Assembly (NCBI GenBank): GCA_900549655.1
Contig: UROZ01000094.1
Coordinates: forward strand, 1-7,473
Reading direction: 5' to 3'
Length of the DNA stretch: 7,473 nt
From: an uncultured Collinsella sp.
GTDB lineage: Bacteria; Actinomycetota; Coriobacteriia; Coriobacteriales; Coriobacteriaceae
Position 1 is the first letter of the stretch. Each line of letters begins with the position of its first letter. Under the pieces are notes generated by a model. The model saw only the letters and a program-made list of their open reading frames with translations. It did no database searches and had not been told where the DNA came from. This document shows, piece by piece, positions 1-5,637 of this stretch. The position numbers were made by a program, and so were the translations under genes.

Positions 1-53
1 ACCACGGCGGTGCCGATGGAAAGTACTTGCTTGTAGGTGGACTTGCGCGACAT
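1..53 (-). CDS. N-terminus of unidentified protein (cut by window edge)
   Basis: Only the first 17 codons are present, reading MSRKSTYKQVLSIGTAV, before the left edge cuts the gene. The ATG at 53-51 is preceded by AGGAG (bases 63-59 on the complement) with 5-base spacing, which is why this start is accepted. The residues are a short basic N-terminus followed by an apparent hydrophobic beginning. This resembles the start of MATE-type efflux transporters (a lysine-rich stretch, then VLxIG), but 17 residues cannot establish a family. No convincing -35/-10 pair was found upstream. Confidence 0.55.
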   Translation of the reverse strand, partial: MSRKSTYKQVLSIGTAV

Positions 54-95
54 TGAGGCTCCTGGATGGACGGTTGGGAATCTACCAGTCTAGCA

Positions 96-116
96 GGAGC
101 CGGCAGGGGCCGCTCC
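96..116. other. Small hairpin upstream of the edge gene
   Basis: GGAGC (96-100) pairs with GCTCC (112-116) and GGC (102-104) with GCC (109-111), leaving one bulged C at 101 and a four-base loop. It lies 43-63 bases upstream of the minus-strand start at 53, so it would be in the leader or promoter region of that gene. There is no T-tract on either side, so it is not a standard terminator. The remainder of 54-205 shows no gene, RNA or strong promoter that I can support. Confidence 0.3.
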
Positions 117-205
117 ACCGAACAAATACTCAAGATTTGGGACAAACGCTACGGATTCATTTGCCTCATAAGGAGCTGCGGTGGTTGTGAATGTGGGGCT
201 ATTCG

Positions 206-257
206 GCGTTTCCCCAGATAAAACCCGCCAAAATAAACCTGTCCCTTATTGGCAGGT
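206..257 (-). repeat. Dispersed hairpin repeat type A, copy 1
   Basis: This copy matches copies at 3412-3464 and 5591-5637 over roughly 45-50 bases. Read on the complement it contains the loop core GGGACAGGT flanked by near-complementary arms (ACCTGCCAA and TTGGCGGGT), with one C/A mismatch in the stem. The left part (GCGTTTCCCCAGATAAAACC) is shared closely with copy 2 but less with copy 3. On the minus strand the stem is followed by TTTTAT, so it could also help end leftward transcription after larE. It looks like a small palindromic mobile or REP-like element; no transposase is in the window. Confidence 0.8.
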
Positions 258-293
258 CAGTTAACGCAGTGCAGGTTGAGCATATGCGAGCGA

Positions 294-393
294 GCGGGCT
301 CCGGGTGCGGTAAGGTGACGTGAAACAAGCGGGCGCTGACCTTTTGGTCGCGCCCGTGAAGTTGAACGTCAGATTGCCGTGTCCGGAGCCCGC
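294..393 (+). ncRNA. Candidate structured RNA or long palindromic element
   Basis: The segment folds back on itself almost completely. GCGGGCTCCGG (294-304) pairs perfectly with CCGGAGCCCGC (383-393). The stem continues through 305-313/374-382, a two-by-two internal loop, TGACGT (316-321) with ACGTCA (366-371), an internal loop, and CAA/TTG. It ends in a G-C-rich stem (329-341/346-357) with one bulged T and a TTTT loop. About 41 pairs form. The five non-Watson-Crick stem pairs (305/382, 306/381, 307/380, 311/376, 329/357) are all G-U on the plus strand and would be C/A clashes on the minus strand, which favours a plus-strand RNA. No promoter or T-tract terminator is evident, so a MITE-like DNA palindrome remains possible. 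It does not match SRP RNA, 6S RNA or hammerhead cores that I can recall. Confidence 0.45.
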
Positions 394-408
394 GCAGCGC
401 CGAGCAGC

Positions 409-431
409 TGCGCCGTTTGTAAAACGGCGCA
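409..431. other. Perfect 10-bp stem beside the larE stop codon
   Basis: TGCGCCGTTT (409-418) and AAACGGCGCA (422-431) are perfectly complementary around a three-base GTA loop. The stem begins 2 bases after the larE stop codon on the minus strand. It lacks a following T-tract, so it may protect the mRNA 3' end or act as an atypical terminator. It partly excludes a second hairpin (GCGCAGC 392-398 with GCTGCGC 407-413), so two folds compete here. Confidence 0.5.
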
Positions 432-433
432 AC

Positions 434-1312
434 CTACAGGTTCATGTTGCCGTGAATGTAGGGGGTGACCTCGGGGGAGATATGGTCGCAGCCCAGCTCG
501 CGCAGCGCGGACTCGATAACGGCGGGCAGCGGGGTCTTGCCCTTGTCGTCGACGGCGGCACCGCCGAGGGTGGCAATCTTGGCGACATCTGCGGGTGCGG
601 CCTCGATATGCATGCAGCCGCCGATCAAGCGCGCGCGTACCTGTGCCAGATCAAGATCGTGCAGGTAATCCTCGCAGGCGCGGATTAAATCGACCTTCTC
701 GCGCGTAAGCTCCTCGCCCGTGGGGACGCGGGTGGCAAGACATGCTCCCGCCGGCAGGTTCCAAACGGGATAGCCCCATGCGCGCAGCAGCTCGCGCTCT
801 TCGTCCTTGGTAAAGCCGACCTCCATAAGGGGTGAGCGTACGCCGAGCTCTTCTGCCGCACGCATGCCGGGGCGGTAGTCACCGCGATCGCTTGCATTGC
901 TGCCATCGATGACGGTGGGAAAGCCGAGCGACTTGGCGTGGTTGACGATGGCGGTAAAGCCGGCGTGCTTGCAGTGGTAGCAGCGATTGGCATCGTTGCA
1001 GGCTACTTGGGGGAGCTGCAACTGATCCACCGAAAGATTGAGCACGGGGAGCTTAAAATGCGGCCCCTCATTGGCCTGCCCATCAACGGACTGCTCAAAC
1101 GAAGCCTGCTCGGGCGTGCCGATGAGCGGCGTGGTGAGATGGACGAGGAGGGTATTGGTAGGCATGATGCGGGCGCATACGGCGGCCAAAAAGCTGCTGT
1201 CAACGCCGCCGGAAAACCCGATAGCCACGCGTCCGTATGCCAAAAGCAGCTGTTCGAGCGCCGATAGCTTGTCTTGAAGCTCCTCTGCGGGTGCCGTGGT
1301 GTCTAAAATCAT
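434..1312 (-). CDS. larE: LarE-type ATP-dependent sulfur transferase
   Basis: The product (292 aa) belongs to the PP-loop N-type ATP pyrophosphatases. In characterised LarE proteins the carboxylate of the pyridinium adenylate intermediate is activated with ATP and sulfur is inserted, making the nickel-pincer nucleotide cofactor of lactate racemase in the cytoplasm. The ATP-binding motif SGGVDSS is at residues 34-40. The family signature DGSNASDRGDYRPGMRAAEE (137-155 region) and the ACLATR segment carrying Cys191 are present. A CYHC motif (Cys111, Cys114) adds two more cysteines. Three cysteines in this arrangement are typical of [4Fe-4S]-dependent LarE such as that of Thermotoga maritima, rather than the single sacrificial cysteine of Lactobacillus LarE. 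The ATG at 1312 has AAGGA upstream (spacing about 8). No larA, larB or larC lies in the window, so the cofactor client is unknown. Confidence 0.9.
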   Translation of the reverse strand: MILDTTAPAEELQDKLSALEQLLLAYGRVAIGFSGGVDSSFLAAVCARIMPTNTLLVHLTTPLIGTPEQASFEQSVDGQANEGPHFKLPVLNLSVDQLQLPQVACNDANRCYHCKHAGFTAIVNHAKSLGFPTVIDGSNASDRGDYRPGMRAAEELGVRSPLMEVGFTKDEERELLRAWGYPVWNLPAGACLATRVPTGEELTREKVDLIRACEDYLHDLDLAQVRARLIGGCMHIEAAPADVAKIATLGGAAVDDKGKTPLPAVIESALRELGCDHISPEVTPYIHGNMNL

Positions 1313-1485
1313 GAAACGATCCTTATCGTTGAGTACTCGATCGAAAACTATAATCCTAATGCGTTACTTGCCATAAGACTTCTATCTGTGTAACGAAAGT
1401 GCAATATGGTATATACGTTATATACAAGTTGCCAAATGCGGTAGAGTTGCAGCAACGCGACAGCGAGAGTCGATGGGGGACCGAT
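1313..1485. promoter_or_regulatory. Divergent larE/HAD control region with dyad
   Basis: This 173-base AT-richer gap must hold promoters for both divergent genes. A perfect TATAAT occurs on the plus strand at 1349-1354, and its complement offers TATAGT as a minus-strand -10, but neither has a well-spaced -35. A perfect dyad, GTATATA (1409-1415), CGT, TATATAC (1419-1425), lies 60 bases before the HAD start and looks like a repressor operator. A palindromic GAGTACTC occurs at 1331-1338. The binding protein is unknown. Confidence 0.4.
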
Positions 1486-2136
1486 ATGATCAAGGCTGTT
1501 ATTTTTGACATGGATGGAACGCTGGTCGATACCGAGCGTTTGGGGATTAAGGCCTGGAAGGCAGGCGCCGCTGAGCTGGGGCTCGCGATTGATGAAGCGC
1601 TGATCCATCAGTTTATCGGCCGCACGCTGCCCGATGTTATGGATATCCTCGATAAGCATTATGGCAGCCACGAAACCACCGAGGCGATCTATCGTCGCCA
1701 CAAGGAGATTCGCGACGAGATGGTCAAGACCGAACTGGAACTTAAGGCCGGCGCCGCCGAGTGCCTAGACGAGCTGCTGGCTGCGGGCTATCACGTTGGT
1801 CTAGCGACGTCGTCGCGCCTCGTTACGGCCGAGCGCAACCTTAAGATGGTTGGCCTCTTTGACAAGTTTGAAACGGTAACGTGTGGCGAGGACGTCGTGC
1901 ACGGCAAGCCCGACCCCGAGATGTATCTGCTCGCCTGCGAGCGCGCGGGCTTTGCTCCCGAGGAATGTGCCGTGGTCGAGGATTCGCGCAACGGCTGCGT
2001 CTCGGGCATTACGGCCGGCTGCCATGTCTTTGCCGTCCCCGATATCGTGCCGCTGCCGCAGGACGTGGTGGATGGCTGCGAGGCCGTGCTCGATACGTTG
2101 TTCGACCTGGCGGCGGCAATCAAGACTGTGCGCTAG
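1486..2136 (+). CDS. HAD-superfamily hydrolase, beta-phosphoglucomutase-like
   Basis: The 216-aa product is a cytoplasmic haloacid dehalogenase superfamily enzyme of subfamily I. It would hydrolyse a phosphorylated metabolite or move a phosphate within a sugar phosphate; the substrate cannot be read from sequence. Motif I is DMDGT, with nucleophile Asp8 and acid/base Asp10. A helical cap follows at about residues 16-85. Motif II is ATSS (Thr108/Ser109), motif III is Lys141 in GKPDPEMY, and motif IV is VVEDSRNG with Glu165/Asp166 for magnesium. An upstream in-frame ATG at 1399 would add 29 residues with no family similarity. The ATG at 1486 is chosen because it starts right at the conserved strand MIKAVIFDMDGT and has GGGGGA just upstream. 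It is monocistronic, divergent from larE, and ends at a strong terminator. Length is normal for phosphatases of this group. Confidence 0.88.
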   Translation: MIKAVIFDMDGTLVDTERLGIKAWKAGAAELGLAIDEALIHQFIGRTLPDVMDILDKHYGSHETTEAIYRRHKEIRDEMVKTELELKAGAAECLDELLAAGYHVGLATSSRLVTAERNLKMVGLFDKFETVTCGEDVVHGKPDPEMYLLACERAGFAPEECAVVEDSRNGCVSGITAGCHVFAVPDIVPLPQDVVDGCEAVLDTLFDLAAAIKTVR

Positions 2137-2175
2137 AAAATTGCGGCGTTGAAACGAGCGATTGCTCACGTTTGC

Positions 2176-2223
2176 GCTCAAGCAAAAGGGGCCCGGCAAT
2201 GGTCGGGCCCCTTTTGCTTGAGC
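2176..2223. terminator. Bidirectional terminator between HAD gene and lacI
   Basis: A perfect 20-bp inverted repeat runs from 2176-2195 to 2204-2223 around an 8-base loop. Its core is AAAAGGGGCCCG opposite CGGGCCCCTTTT, giving a G-C-rich stem followed by a T-run on either strand. It sits between the convergent stops at 2136 (plus) and 2250 (minus), as expected of a shared bidirectional intrinsic terminator. The stem extends 8 bp beyond the A/T runs (GCTCAAGC/GCTTGAGC). Confidence 0.92.
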
Positions 2224-2249
2224 GGCGACTTAGCATACTTGCGGGCGTG

Positions 2250-3362
2250 CTATAGATACGCACCGAGGTTGATGGCCGTGGCGTCGGTCTGGCTGCTTGC
2301 CTGGGTGCTGGCGCGTTCCAGCAGGAACGGCCGCACGAGTTCTTGGCGGTTGATGTCCTCGATGGCCGTGACCGCGGTGACGGTGCGCGCGGCAGAGCCG
2401 ATGTGGACGTGCTTGGTCTTTGCCGGGGCCTTGTTCTCAATTTGCTCCATGAGCAATTGAACGCCCTTGCGGCCAATCTCGTAGCCCGGGGGCGCTACCG
2501 TAGTGAGCGGGACCGATCCGCTCCAAGCGAGTGGGTTGCCATCGCAGCCTGCTACGCGTACTTGCTCGGGGACAGAGATGTCCTTATCGACCAGTGCCGA
2601 AACGACACCCGAGGCCAGCACGTCGGTTAGGCCGACGACAAAATCGGGACGTTCATCGGCGGGACGCTCGGCGATCTGGTTGCCGATGCCATAGCCGTCG
2701 GCCGCCGTGTTCCACTCGCCGGCGTCAATGACTTCAATCTTGATGTCGGGATGTAGGGCGAGTGCCTTATGAATGCCAAGGACGCGCAGGGTGAGTTGCA
2801 TAAATGCTGCTCTACCCACAACGGTGATATGGCGTGCACCGCGGGCGATGGCGAGTTCGGCAATGATGCGACCCTGGGCCTCGTTGTCGGCCGCTACGTA
2901 GTAGCCGGGCTCGGAGCAATGGATGTCCAGATGGACGATCGGCACGGGCATCTTGGTCAGGGCGGGGTGCCAGTCGGGGGATGCCATGGGCTGAACCATG
3001 ACGCCGGACATCTGGGTGCCCATAAAGTAGCGCAGGTAATGGTCCTGGAGAATATCGTCGTTATCGGCGTTGGCGATGAGCAGGTCGTAGCCGTGCTTGC
3101 GGGCCTCGTTGTGGGCGCCGCTGGCGATTTGGAGCGAAAAGCCGTGATCGAGGCGGGGGAGCACCAGGCCAAAGGACTTGGTGGCGCCGCCCGCGAGCTG
3201 ACGAGCGCTTTGGTTGGGCAAGTAGCCCAGCCGATTGATGGTTTCGTTAATGAGCTTAAGGGTCTCGGGACGCAACTTTTCGGGATGGTTGAGCGCGTTG
3301 GAAACCGTGCCCAACGAAACCCCGGCTTCGCGCGCGACGTCGCTGATCTTAACCTTTGCCAT
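2250..3362 (-). CDS. LacI-family transcriptional regulator
   Basis: The 370-aa product is a LacI/GalR-type DNA-binding regulator. The helix-turn-helix occupies residues 4-25 (VKISDVAREAGVSLGTVSNA), with the minor-groove hinge helix near PNQSARQLA (49-57). A periplasmic-binding-protein-like effector domain spans about 63-345, including VAGCDGNPLAW (270-280) and VPLTTVAPPGYEIG (284-297), positions conserved in sugar-responsive members. The C-terminus runs about 20 residues past the usual LLER-AST ending. An in-frame ATG at 3407 exists, but the start at 3362 is preferred because MAKVKISDVA is the canonical family beginning and AAAGGGG lies 5 bases upstream. The effector and regulon cannot be inferred; there is no sugar transport or hydrolase operon beside it. 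It converges on the HAD gene and diverges from glmS, and probably represses itself through the site at 3373-3386. Confidence 0.9.
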   Translation of the reverse strand: MAKVKISDVAREAGVSLGTVSNALNHPEKLRPETLKLINETINRLGYLPNQSARQLAGGATKSFGLVLPRLDHGFSLQIASGAHNEARKHGYDLLIANADNDDILQDHYLRYFMGTQMSGVMVQPMASPDWHPALTKMPVPIVHLDIHCSEPGYYVAADNEAQGRIIAELAIARGARHITVVGRAAFMQLTLRVLGIHKALALHPDIKIEVIDAGEWNTAADGYGIGNQIAERPADERPDFVVGLTDVLASGVVSALVDKDISVPEQVRVAGCDGNPLAWSGSVPLTTVAPPGYEIGRKGVQLLMEQIENKAPAKTKHVHIGSAARTVTAVTAIEDINRQELVRPFLLERASTQASSQTDATAINLGAYL

Positions 3363-3372
3363 AGCGGCCCCT

Positions 3373-3403
3373 TTGATGCGTTTCAAGTACAAGCCAGATT
3401 GTA
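3373..3403 (-). promoter_or_regulatory. Candidate lacI promoter -10 and operator
   Basis: On the minus strand TACAAT (complement of 3398-3403) is a good -10 box. The transcript would then start near 3391. Immediately downstream, TTGATGCGTTTCAA (3373-3386) has matching TTGA/TCAA arms around a central CG, the general design of LacI-family operators. A repressor bound there would block its own gene. No good -35 exists, and its expected position falls inside the adjacent hairpin repeat at 3412-3464. Confidence 0.4.
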
Positions 3404-3411
3404 GCATCCCA

Positions 3412-3464
3412 AACCTACCAAAGAGGGATAGGTTTATTTTGGCAGGTTTTATCTGGGGAAACGC
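3412..3464 (+). repeat. Dispersed hairpin repeat type A, copy 2
   Basis: This copy is in the opposite orientation to copies 1 and 3. Its arms AACCTACCAAA and TTTTGGCAGGTT pair through one G-T wobble, and the loop core reads GGGATAGGT, one C-to-T change from the other copies. It shares the outer CAGATAAAACC and GCGTTTCCCC flank (read on the complement) with copy 1. It sits 50 bases upstream of the lacI start, across the expected -35 region, and 5 bases from the type B hairpin. Confidence 0.8.
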
Positions 3465-3469
3465 TGTTG

Positions 3470-3526
3470 CCAGCTCAAACCACCACGAAGGGGACAGGTG
3501 CTTTTGTGGTGGTTTGGACCGGCTGG
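3470..3526 (+). repeat. Hairpin repeat type B with same loop core as type A
   Basis: CAAACCACCAC (3476-3486) pairs perfectly with GTGGTGGTTTG (3506-3516). The stem continues inward through GAAG/TTTT with wobbles, and an outer CCAGC/GCTGG (3470-3474/3522-3526) extends it. The loop carries GGGGACAGGTG, the same core as the type A repeats, although the stem sequence is unrelated. This is consistent with related palindromic mobile elements of the REP/RAYT kind. Confidence 0.7.
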
Positions 3527-3541
3527 ACGTGTGTGCATCGG

Positions 3542-3565
3542 GTGGTATCTAAGTTGAGATACCAC
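3542..3565. promoter_or_regulatory. Perfect 9-bp dyad upstream of glmS
   Basis: GTGGTATCT (3542-3550) and AGATACCAC (3557-3565) form a perfect inverted repeat with a six-base spacer. A further half-site-like TGGTATAT follows at 3569-3576. It lies 110-134 bases before the glmS start and is not followed by a T-run, so an operator or leader structure is more likely than a terminator. Downstream, TACAAT (3596-3601) is the best -10-like box but lacks a spaced -35. A short hairpin (GCGTGGAC/GTCACGC, 3634-3656) precedes the ribosome site. No glmS ribozyme core is present. Confidence 0.4.
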
Positions 3566-3675
3566 TTCTGGTATATCAGCTTGCGTTTGCGTGAGTACAA
3601 TACTCGAACGTTATACGTCTCAGCGCCCCCTGTGCGTGGACGTCTTGCAGTCACGCGAACGAAGGGATTTATCCT

Positions 3676-5523
3676 ATGTGCGGAATCGTCGGCTACACCG
3701 GCTCTGATATTGCAAAGAACATCCTGGTCACGGGCCTCAAGCGTATGGAGTATCGCGGCTATGACTCCTCGGGCGTCGCGCTCGAGGTGGGCGAGGGCGC
3801 CGCGGCGCACCTCGACGTCATCCGCCGCGTGGGCAAGGTCGCGGGCCTGGAGAGCGAGCTTTCCAACATCGACAGCGACGCTACCTGCGGTATCGGCCAC
3901 ACCCGTTGGGCCACCCACGGCAAGCCCTCCGTCGTTAACGCTCACCCCCACACCAGCTGCGACGGTCGTATCGCCATCGTCCACAACGGCATCATCGAGA
4001 ACTTCGCCGAGCTGCGCGAAGAGCTGGAGGGCCGCGGCCACCACTTTAAGAGCGAGACCGATACCGAGGTCTTCGCGCATCTGATCGAAGAGGCTTATGC
4101 CGAGACGCACGACCTGATGGCCTCCGTGCGCGAGGCGTGCACCCACGTGGTCGGTGCCTATGGTCTGGCCGCCGTGTGCGCTGACGAGCCCGGCGTGATC
4201 GCCGTGGCCCGCAAGGATTCCCCGATCGTGGTCGGTGTGGGCGAAACCGGCTCCTATGTTGCTTCCGATGTCATCGCGCTCATCGACGCCACCCGCGATG
4301 TCGTGGTGCTCGAGGACGGTCAGTTTGCCAAGCTCACGCCCGCAGGCGTCGAGTACACCGACGAGGCCGGCAATGTTATCGAGCCCAAGGTCACCCACAT
4401 CGACTGGGACCTGGACATGGCAGAAAAGGGCGGTTATCCCGACTTTATGCTCAAGGAAATCCACGAGCAGCCGCGCGTCGTGCGCGACACGCTGGTTGGT
4501 CGTATGACGCCGGCCGGCGAGCTCGACATCGACGAGCTGGGCCTTTCGCTCGAGGAACTCAACGACATCGACCGCGTCTACGTGATCGCTTGCGGAACCA
4601 GCTATCACGCTGGCCTCATTGCCAAGAATCTCATTGAGGGCTGGGCTCGCATCCCCACCGAGGTGGAGGCGGCCAGCGAGTTCCGTTATCGCAACCCCAT
4701 CATCACGCCGACGACACTTGTCGTTGCCGTGTCCCAGTCGGGCGAGACGGCCGATACCCTTGCCGCCATTCGCGACGCGCGCATCAAGGGTGCCAAGGTC
4801 TTCGGCATCACCAACGTGGTGGGCAGCCCCGTGGCACGTGAGAGCGACGGCGTCATCTACACCAAGGCCAACAAGGAGATCGCGGTCGCCTCGACCAAGA
4901 GCTTCATCGGCCAGGTCGTGAGCCTGACGCTGCTGGCTCTGCTGCTGGCGCAGGTCAAGTACCGCCTGACCACCAAGCAAGCGCGCATGCTGTTCCGCGA
5001 GCTTTCCGATACGGCCGAGCAGATCCAGTGGATTTTGGATACCCAGACCGAGGCCGTTCATGAGGCTGCCCTGCTGTGCAAGGATGCGCAGTCGGCGCTG
5101 TTCGTGGGCCGCGGCATGGGTGCCGCTATTTCCTACGAGGGTGCGCTCAAGCTCAAGGAGGTCAGCTACCTGCACGCCGAGGCCTACGCCGCCGGCGAGA
5201 TGAAGCATGGCCCCATTGCCCTGATCGACCCGGGCTTCCCTGTCATCGCTGTGGCCACCAAGAGTGCCACCTACGACAAGACCGTGTCGAACCTTATGGA
5301 GTGCAAGGCGCGCGGCGCCAAGGTCATCGTCGTTGCCACCGAGGGCGACGAGGAGATCAACAAGATCGCCGACTGCATCATCCGCGTGCCGGCAGTCCGT
5401 GACGTGTTCAGCCCCATCACGGCGAGCGTCCCGCTGCAGCTGCTCGCCCGCGAGGTCGCCATCCTGCGCGGCTGCGACGTCGACCAGCCCCGTAACCTGG
5501 CGAAAAGCGTCACGGTCGAGTAA
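3676..5523 (+). CDS. glmS: Glutamine-fructose-6-phosphate aminotransferase (isomerizing)
   Basis: The 615-aa cytoplasmic enzyme converts fructose-6-phosphate and glutamine to glucosamine-6-phosphate and glutamate, the first step towards UDP-GlcNAc for peptidoglycan. The N-terminal class II glutaminase starts MCGIVGY, so Cys2 becomes the nucleophile after Met removal. HTRWATHG (75-82), HNG (103-105) and Asp129 in SETDTE complete the glutamine site. Two SIS isomerase domains follow at about 290-430 and 460-600. Visible there are CGTSYHAG (306-313), SQSGETADT (353-361), KLKEVSYLHAEAY (492-504), His511, and the C-terminal PRNLAKSVTVE with Lys610 for the sugar Schiff base. Length matches E. coli GlmS (609 aa). 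AAGGGA lies 8 bases before the ATG. It is monocistronic and divergent from lacI. No glmS ribozyme is seen upstream, so feedback must be by other means. Confidence 0.98.
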   Translation: MCGIVGYTGSDIAKNILVTGLKRMEYRGYDSSGVALEVGEGAAAHLDVIRRVGKVAGLESELSNIDSDATCGIGHTRWATHGKPSVVNAHPHTSCDGRIAIVHNGIIENFAELREELEGRGHHFKSETDTEVFAHLIEEAYAETHDLMASVREACTHVVGAYGLAAVCADEPGVIAVARKDSPIVVGVGETGSYVASDVIALIDATRDVVVLEDGQFAKLTPAGVEYTDEAGNVIEPKVTHIDWDLDMAEKGGYPDFMLKEIHEQPRVVRDTLVGRMTPAGELDIDELGLSLEELNDIDRVYVIACGTSYHAGLIAKNLIEGWARIPTEVEAASEFRYRNPIITPTTLVVAVSQSGETADTLAAIRDARIKGAKVFGITNVVGSPVARESDGVIYTKANKEIAVASTKSFIGQVVSLTLLALLLAQVKYRLTTKQARMLFRELSDTAEQIQWILDTQTEAVHEAALLCKDAQSALFVGRGMGAAISYEGALKLKEVSYLHAEAYAAGEMKHGPIALIDPGFPVIAVATKSATYDKTVSNLMECKARGAKVIVVATEGDEEINKIADCIIRVPAVRDVFSPITASVPLQLLAREVAILRGCDVDQPRNLAKSVTVE

Positions 5524-5548
5524 TCGAGTTCCGTCATCCTAACAACTA

Positions 5549-5590
5549 AGGCCCGGCTCCGTTGCAGCGGAATCGGGCCCTGTTTCATTT
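5549..5590 (+). terminator. glmS intrinsic terminator
   Basis: GGCCCG (5550-5555) pairs with CGGGCC (5574-5579), and TCCG (5558-5561) with CGGA (5568-5571), with a small internal loop between them and a TTGCAG apical loop. The stem is followed by a T-rich tail (TGTTTCATTT). It starts about 26 bases after the glmS stop codon. Confidence 0.85.
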
Positions 5591-5637
5591 GCCCGGATAA
5601 AACCTGCCAAAATAAACCTGTCCCTTTTTGGCAGGTT
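5591..5637 (-). repeat. Dispersed hairpin repeat type A, copy 3
   Basis: This is the best-paired copy. AACCTGCCAAAA (5601-5612) is perfectly complementary to TTTTGGCAGGTT (5626-5637) around a 13-base loop containing the complement of GGGACAGGT. Its last two bases form part of the TAA stop codon of the minus-strand gntR gene. On that strand the stem is followed by TTAT within a TTTTAT run, so it probably serves as the gntR terminator. It lacks the CCCCAGAT flank of copies 1 and 2. Confidence 0.85.

Noticed and set aside
181..264. 27-codon GTG-start plus-strand frame with AAGGAG upstream
   Set aside because: Its second half is the repeat element and it has no hydrophobic or conserved character; the ribosome-site match alone is weak.
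199..432. 77-codon minus-strand frame after larE
   Set aside because: It is made entirely of the hairpins and repeat copy 1; similar peptide strings arise at the other repeat copies because they translate the same DNA repeat.
273..435. Integron attC-like site formed by the long hairpin
   Set aside because: A GTTRRRY-like GTTGAGC exists at 275-281, but no matching RYYYAAC partner is correctly placed and no integrase is present.
1399..1485. N-terminal extension of the HAD protein from an earlier ATG
   Set aside because: The extra 29 residues translate the AT-rich dyad region, lack a ribosome site and precede the canonical HAD beginning.
2769..3404. 211-codon plus-strand frame opposite lacI
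   Set aside because: It is a mirror of the LacI gene with no recognisable domain; LacI motifs on the minus strand are unambiguous.
3527..3675. glmS ribozyme/riboswitch upstream of glmS
   Set aside because: An AGCGCC occurs at 3622-3627, but only about 50 bases follow before the start codon and the pseudoknot core sequences are absent.
3475..5208. 577-codon open frame antisense to glmS
   Set aside because: It lies wholly opposite a certain glmS, its product is low-complexity Gly/Asp/His/Leu-rich with no domain, and such frames arise from GC-biased third positions of the real gene.
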